From positions 62,001-126,000 of the IMG/VR virus record IMGVR_UViG_3300046003_004989: 64,000 bases of DNA. The stretch is one strand, 5' to 3'. The notes under the pieces were generated by a model, which saw only the letters and a list, made by a program, of their open reading frames with translations, had not been told where the DNA came from and did not search any database. Source of the stretch: a virus. The first letter of the stretch is position 1, and the number at the start of each line of letters is the position of its first letter. Shown piece by piece: positions 31,796-39,446 of the stretch. Both the position numbers and the translations under genes were made by a program.

Positions 31796-31860
31796 CAAAT
31801 ATAATACAAAAACTCGACATTAAAAAATGCCGAGTCAATTATTTTCAAAAAGTTATTAAC
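31796..31860 (-). promoter_or_regulatory. Early-type bipartite promoter, 43-bp spacer
   Basis: GTTAATAACTTTTT (minus, 31860-31847) and TATATTTGTATATC (element 31803-31796) are 43 bp apart instead of 33. The extra 10 bp equals one helical turn, keeping both elements on the same DNA face; a terminator hairpin occupies the spacer. Confidence 0.7.
31807..31836 (-). terminator. Rho-independent terminator
   Basis: Minus strand stem AACTCGACAT / ATGCCGAGT (one G-U pair) with T-rich loop, followed by TTTTTG. It ends transcription after the 75-residue gene whose stop is at 31864. Confidence 0.8.
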
Positions 31861-31863
31861 AAT

Positions 31864-32091
31864 TTAAGCCCAAAAGTTATCATATCCGTTTTGATATGAT
31901 TCCTGAAGCTGAGGTGTAATTGTTATGTGAGTGTATGCTTTTGGTACATTTAGATGCTCACAAGCTCTATCGATTGCTCCTTCATAATAGGCACAATCTA
32001 ATAAGAAGTGAGAATCTCTAAACCAATTAGCTACTCCGTTTTTGTAGACTTCAATTACTCTGTCTAGTCTTTCTTGTGTGATGTTTTCCAT
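31864..32091 (-). CDS. Small hypothetical protein
   Basis: A 75-residue protein (start MENITQERLDRVIEVYKNGV), mainly helical with an aromatic patch (FRDSHFLLDCAYYEG) and a C-terminal QNGYDNFWA. It lies 5 nt after the collagen-like gene and before a terminator. Function unknown. Confidence 0.55.
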   Translation of the reverse strand: MENITQERLDRVIEVYKNGVANWFRDSHFLLDCAYYEGAIDRACEHLNVPKAYTHITITPQLQESYQNGYDNFWA

Positions 32092-32096
32092 ATTCT

Positions 32097-32618
32097 TTAT
32101 ATGATGATTATAACTCTTATTCTTTGACCTATAATAGCTCCACCGTACTTATAATCAATTTCAATATCTCCATTTGAAACATTTACTCTTGTATTATTTG
32201 ATGGTACTCCAGTTGAAACTATAGAACCTTCAGTCATAATATGATTCCATTGTGTAGCACCGGCAATAAATGACCACATTGATATACTCATATCAGGAAA
32301 CTGTGGAATATCATTACCTGCTAATCCACCTGCTGGAGGAGTTAGTATAATTCCAGGATTCAAACCATCAGGAGAAACAGCAGCTAATAATTCAGATCGA
32401 GTAATTGTCAAAGTTGTAGGTCCTAAAGGGAAAAACTCTTTTACGAATTTAATTGGAGAAGAAGTTGAACCTGCAGATCCAGCAGATCCAGCTGGTCCGG
32501 TTGGACCGATAGAACCTGTAGGACCGACTAGACCTAGGGTTGATATGTCTATCGGATTTCCGAAATAATCTACGAATCTACCGTTTTCGATAAAAACTGC
32601 GTTGGAACTTGATGGCAT
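32097..32618 (-). CDS. Collagen-like virion or adhesion protein
   Basis: A 173-residue protein with a short collagen-type Gly-X-Y block (GPTGSIGPTGPAGSAGSAGS, residues 32-51), flanked by a 31-residue N-terminal segment and a beta-rich C-terminal domain (about 55-173) ending in RIRVIIII. This is the layout of trimeric head-decoration or tail-fibre-associated phage proteins. It is out of place beside the clamp-loader gene, whose stop it overlaps by one base. It has no late-type promoter of its own that I can see. Confidence 0.6.
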   Translation of the reverse strand: MPSSSNAVFIENGRFVDYFGNPIDISTLGLVGPTGSIGPTGPAGSAGSAGSTSSPIKFVKEFFPLGPTTLTITRSELLAAVSPDGLNPGIILTPPAGGLAGNDIPQFPDMSISMWSFIAGATQWNHIMTEGSIVSTGVPSNNTRVNVSNGDIEIDYKYGGAIIGQRIRVIIII

Positions 32619-33574
32619 TAATTTGTACGAACTATATTTTGTATTTTATATATCAGTGATAGCATCGTTACTACTGGATCGATTACGAAACGAAGTTCGT
32701 ATGAATGCTTATTTACTTCATAGCAAATTTCACCTGCTTTACGCATTAATTGAGGTCTTTCTAATTGTACATATTCAATGAAGTCAGTTCCCATTGCTTG
32801 AATTACGTCATCTACTTTTGATGAGTAATTTGAAACGAGATATTGATAGTTTTTTACTTCATCGTTTTGTGGATTGAAAACATGTTCGTAAAGATCTTTG
32901 AATACTCCATGAAATTTCTTAACGTCATCGGCAGTAATTTTAGTCTTACCTTCGGCATGATAGCCTTGCAAAACATTAATTGTCGAACGTAAGTCTGGGA
33001 ATTTTCTACGAACAAGTTCAATTAAAGCATCTTTTTCGATATCCATGCCTTCACCTTTAATGATGTCATAGACACGTTTAAAGTATTTCTTTTCAATTTC
33101 TGCTTCTTCTGCTTCGGAAAAATCGAAGTTAAAGCATTCAAAACGAGATTGGATGTTATCAGGAATCTTATTGATGTAATTACAAGTTGCAACGAATCTA
33201 GCAGTTTTTTCAAATTGCTCGATAGTTCCACGAAGTGCTTTCATATATTGATCAGATACTCCATCGAACTCATCTAATATGACAACCTTAAGTTTCTTTT
33301 CGCCATCAATAACAGACAACGTAGAACAAAATTCCATAATCTTAGTACGAACAGTATCAACTCCTGTTTCAACTGAACAGTTAATGTACATATATGGATT
33401 GTCACCTGCAATAACTTTAGCAGTTGATGTTTTTCCAGTTCCTGGAGATCCATGGAATAAGAAGTTCATATACAAACCATTGCTTAGTTTGGTTGCGATT
33501 CTTTCTGGAAGAATCAATTCATCTAAAGTAGAAGGACGATATCTTTCAGTCCACAGAGCTTTTTTTGGATTCAT
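32618..33574 (-). CDS. 44: Clamp-loader ATPase, T4 gp44-like
   Basis: A 318-residue AAA+ clamp-loader subunit (T4 gp44, 319 aa). It opens ALWTERYRPSTLDELILPE, then Walker A HGSPGTGKTS (around 42-49), Walker B VVILDEFDGVS, sensor I FVATCNYI and the arginine-finger SRFECF. It should form the pentameric loader with the gp62-type subunit and place the gp45-like clamp on DNA. A CATATAAT element is found 24 nt upstream of the ATG. Confidence 0.93.
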   Translation of the reverse strand: MNPKKALWTERYRPSTLDELILPERIATKLSNGLYMNFLFHGSPGTGKTSTAKVIAGDNPYMYINCSVETGVDTVRTKIMEFCSTLSVIDGEKKLKVVILDEFDGVSDQYMKALRGTIEQFEKTARFVATCNYINKIPDNIQSRFECFNFDFSEAEEAEIEKKYFKRVYDIIKGEGMDIEKDALIELVRRKFPDLRSTINVLQGYHAEGKTKITADDVKKFHGVFKDLYEHVFNPQNDEVKNYQYLVSNYSSKVDDVIQAMGTDFIEYVQLERPQLMRKAGEICYEVNKHSYELRFVIDPVVTMLSLIYKIQNIVRTN

Positions 33575-33632
33575 GCTTAAATTGTCTTTTTTAATTATAT
33601 GTCGGAAATTGCTTTATAGATCACAAATGACA

Positions 33633-34046
33633 TTACTTGAGTGTAATGTCATTTTCTATTTGTTGAAGATTGAGAACCGTTCGGCTATCATACTTGGATT
33701 CTATTACGGTAGTTCGTTTTTCTAAAGCTCTATCAAAAGCTTCTTTAATTGAATCCATTCTACCGTTCGGTAGCCAGACGTAATATGAGAATTTACCATT
33801 AGTGATGGTAACCGCATTACCTGAGAATCGGATAAGGTAATTGCTGTTTTCTATGTAATTTGTACCTGAAAGAGGTGCAGGAACTAGAAGAGAATTCGGA
33901 TGAGCGATTAGCTTCCTCGTAATTGAAAAGGCTTTTAGTTGAACTTCTGATAGCTTTTCTTCTTTCGAATCCATTATTGATTTTAGCTTTCTTCGAAACT
34001 TTCGAAGAAACAGAAAGAAACGATTGCTGGTTTTAGATGATTTCAT
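33633..34046 (-). CDS. Hypothetical protein
   Basis: A 137-residue protein with a very basic first 24 residues (FFLFLRKFRRKLKS), then a small beta domain (NYLIRFSGNAVTITNGKFSY) and a C-terminal helix. An internal ATG at residue 25 is an alternative start that would omit the basic segment. No family recognised. Confidence 0.5.
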   Translation of the reverse strand: MKSSKTSNRFFLFLRKFRRKLKSIMDSKEEKLSEVQLKAFSITRKLIAHPNSLLVPAPLSGTNYIENSNYLIRFSGNAVTITNGKFSYYVWLPNGRMDSIKEAFDRALEKRTTVIESKYDSRTVLNLQQIENDITLK

Positions 34047-34061
34047 ATGAGAGATTTGAGA

Positions 34062-34262
34062 TTATTCGATACAAGTTAGGATAGCAAAAATTAAGGTTAA
34101 GACACTTGCCATCATGAAGAATCCTATTTCGTTAAGAGTTCCAGCAAAGTGAATGTGACTCTGTAAGTCACCAGTAAGAGTAGTGTAGGTTATGATAGCA
34201 CATAAGAATGTTGCTAATAAATAACCGAATCTTTTGATTGATTTTGTTGTTTGAATTGTCAT
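34062..34262 (-). CDS. Small membrane protein, two predicted TM helices
   Basis: A 66-residue protein with hydrophobic segments at about residues 12-29 (FGYLLATFLCAIITYTTL) and 47-64 (GFFMMASVLTLIFAILTC), a short loop and a basic N-terminus. It is the first gene behind an early-type promoter 28 nt upstream, which argues for an early envelope function rather than a late holin. Function unknown. Confidence 0.6.
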   Translation of the reverse strand: MTIQTTKSIKRFGYLLATFLCAIITYTTLTGDLQSHIHFAGTLNEIGFFMMASVLTLIFAILTCIE

Positions 34263-34290
34263 AGTTTTACCTTTTGATTAATTTGATATA

Positions 34291-34344
34291 CAAATATAAT
34301 ACATTTTTTTGAAATAAAAAAATTTTTACAAAAAAGTTATTAAC
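34291..34344 (-). promoter_or_regulatory. Early-type bipartite promoter
   Basis: GTTAATAACTTTTT (minus, 34344-34331), 32 bp, then TATATTTGTATATC (element 34298-34291). It occupies most of the divergent gap shared with the only plus-strand gene. Confidence 0.75.
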
Positions 34345-34408
34345 AATTTTTCAACACTGCCAAAAATGCGAAGAATCCAAATAAATAAACAAAAAACTTA
34401 ACACAGAC

Positions 34409-34870
34409 ATGGCATTTGTTCCTTATCATCAACATCTCCTCATTAAAGCTTACTGTAAGAATCCTATTCGTTCGGCAGCTGTATTAAATGAGTGGTTCAA
34501 GCAATTGGTAAACAAAGTCGGTATGGTTGTAGTTGCAGGTCCCACCTCAGTATACGTGGATGAACCTGGAAACGAAGGACTAACCGGTACAGTAACCCTT
34601 GCAACTTCGCATGCATCGATCCATATTTGGGACGAATCTCAACCAGCAATGCTACAATTTGACATCTATTCTTGTAAGAAGTATGACATTCAAATTGTTA
34701 TCGATCACTTAAATGAAATGGATTTAATTTCGTTCGATTGGATGACTATTGATAGAAATGACGGTATTGAAGTATCAGATTTTGGTACAGGTATCGAATC
34801 TACTTACACGTCAACATCAGCTCTTAAAAGATTAGACAATCTAACAGAGTACCATCAAGATGAAGAGTAA
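34409..34870 (+). CDS. speD: S-adenosylmethionine decarboxylase-like protein (SpeD/SpeH)
   Basis: The only plus-strand gene. The 153-residue product has the fold signature of prokaryotic AdoMet decarboxylase: HLLIKAYCKNP, then TLATSHASIHIWDE and QFDIYSCKKYD. Residues equivalent to the self-cleavage serine, the processing histidine and the catalytic cysteine are present (Ser67, His72, Cys89). The residue before the serine is Thr, where the family normally has Glu, so autoprocessing to the pyruvoyl form may differ. An active enzyme would supply decarboxylated AdoMet for spermidine synthesis; polyamines help condense phage DNA. Similar genes are known in cyanophages. No plus-strand promoter is obvious. 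Confidence 0.75.
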   Translation: MAFVPYHQHLLIKAYCKNPIRSAAVLNEWFKQLVNKVGMVVVAGPTSVYVDEPGNEGLTGTVTLATSHASIHIWDESQPAMLQFDIYSCKKYDIQIVIDHLNEMDLISFDWMTIDRNDGIEVSDFGTGIESTYTSTSALKRLDNLTEYHQDEE

Positions 34871-34888
34871 TTTTTTAACTATACACGA

Positions 34889-34914
34889 AAAGGTCAGTAT
34901 TTCTACTGACCTTT
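34889..34914. terminator. Bidirectional terminator hairpin
   Basis: An 11-bp stem, AAAGGTCAGTA (34889-34899) / TACTGACCTTT (34904-34914) around TTTC, between the convergent ends of the plus-strand gene and the minus-strand gene. A TTTT run follows on the plus side. Confidence 0.8.
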
Positions 34915-34934
34915 CGTTTTGAAGTATTTCTCGA

Positions 34935-35435
34935 TTAGCTAAATTTTGTCTCTCTAGCTTTTCTTTCTTTGATATTTGTTACAGCCTTTTGAAGTTTCAT
35001 AACTGTTTGTTTTGCTTGTAGCAAATCAATTTCTGCTTTAGTTACATCAGCGTCTTCAGGTTTTTCTTTCAGTTTTGTATATAGCTTAGCCATATTTTCT
35101 TTCATCTTAGCTTCTGCTTCTTTCTCTCTTCTCATTTTTTCCTCTTTAGTAGCATTTTCATTTACTGTTGATTCTGTAGTATTAGTGAAAAAATGAGTAA
35201 CTTGATCTAAATTTTCATTAGCAACTGAAATGTGATCTTCTGCCCAATCATGTCCATTTTTAAGTATTTCATCCATTTTATTAGGATCCATAGCTAAAAG
35301 AGTTTCAACATTTTTCTTGATGCTTTTTAGATTTCCGAAAACCATGTAGTTTTCTGGTTTTCCTCCGATCGGAGCTTGTAAAGCTGCTTCATTAACGTAT
35401 TCGTCGAATGAGTATATGTTTTTAAGTGTTTTCAT
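34935..35435 (-). CDS. CTS-bearing putative internal head protein
   Basis: A 166-residue protein starting MKTLKNIYSFDEYVNEAALQ: capsid-targeting leader with a predicted protease cut after VNE (residue 16). The mature part is helical, with a short coiled coil (about residues 100-160, EEKMRREKEAEAKMKENMAK) and a basic C-terminus (KERKARETKFS). It is the last gene of the block headed by the capsid gene's downstream region. Probable T4-like internal protein; molecular function unknown. Confidence 0.65.
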   Translation of the reverse strand: MKTLKNIYSFDEYVNEAALQAPIGGKPENYMVFGNLKSIKKNVETLLAMDPNKMDEILKNGHDWAEDHISVANENLDQVTHFFTNTTESTVNENATKEEKMRREKEAEAKMKENMAKLYTKLKEKPEDADVTKAEIDLLQAKQTVMKLQKAVTNIKERKARETKFS

Positions 35436-35440
35436 TTTGA

Positions 35441-36934
35441 TTATTTCTTTTCTGATTCAAATTTGATACCTGCATGACTAACTCCTTTAGATTTACCTGC
35501 ATGATATTCGCCATCAAATGATGTTACCATGAAAGTTTTGTAAGGAGAAACTGAACAACCGATTCTTTCCATGAATTTACGATTAGCAAGGAATTTAGTA
35601 GATTTTTCTTTTCTGTCTACTAGAGAAACGTGTACATCTTTATAAGTTTTACCACCGAAAGAAACTTCCATTTCGATGATGGGACGATTATGAATATCAT
35701 CACCTACTTCGGTATTTGCAAAGCCTATAACTTTTGATTCGAATGAATTATTACCAAGTTTCCACTTTACAGTTTTTTCATCTTCAGATAATTTAACTTC
35801 GTCATATGTTAGAGAACAAGACATAGAGCCATTACCAGTGTCGAATTTAGCAACAATATCACCAATTCCAGGGATTGTGATAACTTCTCGGAAACCAATA
35901 ACTCTCTTAGAACGAATCCAATTTGCTTTATCTGATATGAAGTCTATTACATCAGAAACAACATCAATACCTGTAGCTTTTTTCAAACCGTGAGTTCCTG
36001 GAGAAGCATTAACTTCTAGAACATAGTTTTTACCGGTTTTCTTATCAACAATAATGTCAACTCCACACCAGTTACAACCTACTGCTTTAGCTGATTCGAT
36101 TGCTATTCTTTCTTGTTCAGGAGTAACTTTAGTTTTTTCTACGGTACCACCTAAAGAATAATTTGTACGGAAGTCTTTCTTAACTCGATTTCTTCTCATA
36201 TATCCAAGAAGAACCGAATCAGTGTCTTGTGGAGTAGGAGAATTGAAACGTCTAGTTAAAACGTGAATACGTAAGTCATATTCAGAGTCTATTTTTTCTT
36301 GAATAAGAGTTTCAATATTTGGTTGTACTTTCCAAAGAGTTTGAAGTACAGATTTCAAAGAAGCGAGAGAATCAACGATTGATACACCAATACCTTGAGA
36401 TCCAGAAAGTAATTTGAGGACTACTGGAAATTGTCCACCAATTGCTTTAACAGCTCCATCAATCGATTCTTCGGAATCAACAATTGCCATTTTAGGGACA
36501 GGAATACCTGCATCCATTAGAATTTTAGAAGTAACGTATTTGTTTTCACAAGCAAGAACTGATTCTAATGTGTTAACTACGAAGAAGTTTGCATCTTCCA
36601 ATTGAGAAACCAAATCTCTTGTGAAAGTACTTCTTACAATACCACGTCTAGTTAGGATTGCTGTGTCTTCAGAATCTATCTTAAATGGTTTTTTAGTTTT
36701 GTCAACTATTATGAATCCATTACCATCTTTGTCAGGTACTAGATTTGCAGTATTGATGTCAATTATACGGAATTGTACACCTCTCTTTTTACATTCAGCT
36801 TCAACTGCTGGAACTGTGTAAGATTCTTCACTAATATTAGATAGAAGAACAAGTTTTACTTTTTGTTTCTTCGCTGAGGTTTTAACTGCCTCATTGATTA
36901 CGAATTCATCAAAGTATGCTAGACGATTTTTCAT
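35441..36934 (-). CDS. RimK-type ATP-grasp ligase fused to retropepsin-like protease, with CTS leader
   Basis: A 497-residue multidomain enzyme. Residues 1-15 (MKNRLAYFDEFVINE) form a capsid-targeting leader with a predicted cut after INE. A RimK-like pre-ATP-grasp domain spans about 25-125. The ATP-grasp domain spans about 126-335, with nucleotide lysine in VVLKLLSGSQGIGV (Lys173), DLRIHVL, NYSLGGTVE and the Mg-binding VLEVNASPG (Glu307, Asn309). The C-terminal domain (about 345-475) resembles the aspartic/zinc protease domain often linked to RimK, with the DTG motif in AKFDTGNGSMS (365-367). RimK enzymes add glutamates to protein C-termini. Location in the head and substrate are inferred. 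Confidence 0.8.
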   Translation of the reverse strand: MKNRLAYFDEFVINEAVKTSAKKQKVKLVLLSNISEESYTVPAVEAECKKRGVQFRIIDINTANLVPDKDGNGFIIVDKTKKPFKIDSEDTAILTRRGIVRSTFTRDLVSQLEDANFFVVNTLESVLACENKYVTSKILMDAGIPVPKMAIVDSEESIDGAVKAIGGQFPVVLKLLSGSQGIGVSIVDSLASLKSVLQTLWKVQPNIETLIQEKIDSEYDLRIHVLTRRFNSPTPQDTDSVLLGYMRRNRVKKDFRTNYSLGGTVEKTKVTPEQERIAIESAKAVGCNWCGVDIIVDKKTGKNYVLEVNASPGTHGLKKATGIDVVSDVIDFISDKANWIRSKRVIGFREVITIPGIGDIVAKFDTGNGSMSCSLTYDEVKLSEDEKTVKWKLGNNSFESKVIGFANTEVGDDIHNRPIIEMEVSFGGKTYKDVHVSLVDRKEKSTKFLANRKFMERIGCSVSPYKTFMVTSFDGEYHAGKSKGVSHAGIKFESEKK

Positions 36935-37418
36935 TTTTGCGTATATATTTTAGGAATGATTTCTGATTATCTATCATCATCCTCTTGCAATTTTCTGTGA
37001 AAGCCAAAGATGATTCAATTACTCTCTGATCGATTCTTTCCGAACCTTTAAGATAGTATTTGAAGCACTTTTCGCAAGTAAAATTACTAGGAACGAATGT
37101 GTCAATTCTGGATTTTATTGGAGTAGTACAATAAGCACAATGCCAAGAAAAAATCCTATATGAATCTTTCACTGCATTATACTGTTGGACCTCTCTTGAC
37201 TCTGGTTGAATCGAAGGACGGGTAGAATGAGATACACTTATCCTCCCATCTTCCAATCTAAAAATGGCCTGTAAGAACCTGTCATCATCAGCGTACTTCT
37301 TAATGACTGGATTTTCTTTCAAAACCTTTTGATATCTAGGAGCAAGACCTCTCAAAACAATTCCATGCTTTGTAGGAGTCTTGCCTTTATTTTGTCTTTT
37401 TATTTCAATCTTAGCCAT
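36909..37418 (-). CDS. Zinc-finger hypothetical protein
   Basis: A 169-residue basic protein. A probable zinc finger uses HCAYC (about residue 92) and CEKC (about 116). The N-terminus is Lys/Arg-rich (MAKIEIKRQNKGKTPTKHG) and the C-terminal third helical. Overlaps the RimK-type gene by 26 bp and the upstream 675-residue gene by 8 bp, so it is co-translated with them. No capsid-targeting leader. Function unknown. Confidence 0.6.
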   Translation of the reverse strand: MAKIEIKRQNKGKTPTKHGIVLRGLAPRYQKVLKENPVIKKYADDDRFLQAIFRLEDGRISVSHSTRPSIQPESREVQQYNAVKDSYRIFSWHCAYCTTPIKSRIDTFVPSNFTCEKCFKYYLKGSERIDQRVIESSLAFTENCKRMMIDNQKSFLKYIRKNEKSSSIL

Positions 37419-39438
37419 AGATTAAGTAGTTGTCTATCTCAGAAGATAGTGCTTCTATAAGAACATCAATTGCCCAAACTTCATTTTCGAAAGATGTGAA
37501 AGATTCACCTAAAGCTTCTTTTCTTTTCTTAAGTTCAGCAATAGCTTTCTCTAGTTTTTCGACGTTAACAGAAGCTTGTTCTTTTCTTTTCGGATCTTCA
37601 ATCTTAGAAACTGCTGCTTTAATTTTAGCAAGTTTATCTGCTTGAGGTTTTAAAACATCATCGATAGCTTTTATCTTCGCTTCTTTATCGCTAGGTTTTT
37701 CTTCCGATTGTTTGTTTTTCAACTTATCTTTTCTTTCAGCTTCAGCTTTTTTCTTATCTTGAGCTTTCTCGTACTCAACAGTTCCAGGAATTAAAGCTCC
37801 TTCAGAATCATCTTCTTTCTTATCTTCTTTCCCTTTAGGTTCTTCGGATTTTGAATCTTCTGTACTCTCAGATTCAGCTTTAGCCTTTTCTAATTTCTTA
37901 GGATCAGTTTCTTCTGCTGATTCTTCTCCACGTTTCTCAGCATCTTTCATCTGATCTTCGTGTTTCTTAAGAGCTTCTTGAGCTTTCTTAATTTGATCGT
38001 CAAGATTTTTCTTAGCTTCTGGACTAGGAATAAGTTTCATAAGTTGTTCAAGGAATTCAACTCTATTTCTGTTGCGTTCTTTCATAATGAATAACCAACA
38101 AAAGAAGTTTGCTTTCCCGAGTGCACCACCTACGAGTCCGTTCGTATTTTCTTTTTGAGATTTGATAGATTTATCAATATCTTCGAGGAATGCTTCATAT
38201 GATTTTTCAGCTTTATCAATTTGATCTCTTAAAGCTTGTTCTTTGTCTTGATCTTCAATTGCTTTATCTTCGGCAGATGTATCATTATCTTCTTCTTTAT
38301 AATCGTCAGGCATATCAGCTTCTTTAGCTTTATCAACAGCACTTTTAGCATCTGTTATTTGAGCCTTGATTACATCTTTTTTGTCTGGATCTGTTTCGTC
38401 TTTTAGAGAAGATTTAAGACTGTCAAGTTTGGACTTAGCAGCTTGAAGTTTTTCAAGATTAGCAGCTTTTGCTTTATCATCTTCTGCTTTCTTATTAGTT
38501 TCTTTCTCTTTCTCTTTTCCGATTTCAGTATTGACTTCATCTTCTGCTTCTTTAGAATTTCCTTTAAGGTCATCTAATTCCTTTGCTAATACACCTTTAT
38601 CGGATTTAGCACGTTCAATATTAGCCTTGATTTCTGCTTTCTTTTCAGAATCCTCTTCATTTTCATATTCATCTTGAAGCTTATGAATTTCTCTAATCTT
38701 AGTATGAAGTTCAGCTTTCTTGGTAATGATCGGCTCAAGATTTGCTAACCTTTCTTGTCTTTCATCGTCTTCTTCTGCTTTAGCTACTTTTTTATCGATA
38801 GCTAACTTTTCTTTATTCAATTCATCAATTGATTTAATGATTGCATCTGAAGCAATTTTATTATTAGGATCAGCCTTTTCGAGCTCTGTATTTTTAGCGA
38901 TAATCTTGTCTTTAATCTCTTTCGCTTGAGCTCTTAATTTTTCAATCTCTTCATTTTTAGATTTACCTTTCTTTTCAGGTTTAGGCGCATCACCGTCTTT
39001 AGTTTCCGGTTTTTTAGTGTCATCACCTTTAAGACCAGGAGCTTCTAACTTTTGAGGTTTTATCATGTCCGGTTTCGGAGCTTCTTTAGGACCAGTAGAA
39101 GATGCATTTGAATCAGGAGCTTTAGAAGGAGCTTCTTTCTTTTTTACTACAGCTTTTTTATTAGTGTTTGTTGGAGTAGATCTTTTCTGATTCTTATTCG
39201 GTTTTGATTGTCTTCTCTTTTGATTTTTGTTTGCTTCAACTAATTCAGCGTACATTGAATTTCCTTCAAAATCAAATTGAGATAGTTCTTCCATCAAATC
39301 TTCATATGAACAATCATCTGACATAGCAACCTCAAAATTTTCTGATATGCTAATCAAGAAATTCTCAAGGAGTTCTAAAAATCTTTGTTCTTCGTATGAT
39401 TCAAGAATGAACTGTTGTAGTTTGTTATTTTCCATCAT
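37411..39438 (-). CDS. Large charged coiled-coil protein with CTS-like start
   Basis: A 675-residue highly charged protein. The start MMENNKLQQFILESYEE contains a plausible cleavable leader (cut after ILE). Residues 65-160 form a basic Pro/Ala/Lys-rich linker (PKEAPKPDMIKPQKLEAP). Residues 160-640 are coiled coil and acidic/basic low complexity (Lys, Glu, Asp and Ala dominate), with one hydrophobic interruption near 435 (GKANFFCWLFIMKERN). Composition and position directly downstream of the capsid gene suggest a prohead core or internal scaffold protein, perhaps a functional counterpart of T4 gp67/gp68, but there is no sequence match to them. Confidence 0.6.
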   Translation of the reverse strand: MMENNKLQQFILESYEEQRFLELLENFLISISENFEVAMSDDCSYEDLMEELSQFDFEGNSMYAELVEANKNQKRRQSKPNKNQKRSTPTNTNKKAVVKKKEAPSKAPDSNASSTGPKEAPKPDMIKPQKLEAPGLKGDDTKKPETKDGDAPKPEKKGKSKNEEIEKLRAQAKEIKDKIIAKNTELEKADPNNKIASDAIIKSIDELNKEKLAIDKKVAKAEEDDERQERLANLEPIITKKAELHTKIREIHKLQDEYENEEDSEKKAEIKANIERAKSDKGVLAKELDDLKGNSKEAEDEVNTEIGKEKEKETNKKAEDDKAKAANLEKLQAAKSKLDSLKSSLKDETDPDKKDVIKAQITDAKSAVDKAKEADMPDDYKEEDNDTSAEDKAIEDQDKEQALRDQIDKAEKSYEAFLEDIDKSIKSQKENTNGLVGGALGKANFFCWLFIMKERNRNRVEFLEQLMKLIPSPEAKKNLDDQIKKAQEALKKHEDQMKDAEKRGEESAEETDPKKLEKAKAESESTEDSKSEEPKGKEDKKEDDSEGALIPGTVEYEKAQDKKKAEAERKDKLKNKQSEEKPSDKEAKIKAIDDVLKPQADKLAKIKAAVSKIEDPKRKEQASVNVEKLEKAIAELKKRKEALGESFTSFENEVWAIDVLIEALSSEIDNYLIYG

Positions 39439-39446
39439 ATTTAGTA

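Noticed and set aside
32097-32103. CATATAA before the gene starting at 32091 as a promoter element
   Set aside because: The sequence is the last codons and stop of the collagen-like gene; the same applies at 58968-58974.
34331-34344. The repeated AAAAAGTTATTAAC as a simple terminator T-run
   Set aside because: It has no stem before it, and its fixed distance to TATATTTG fits a promoter element instead.
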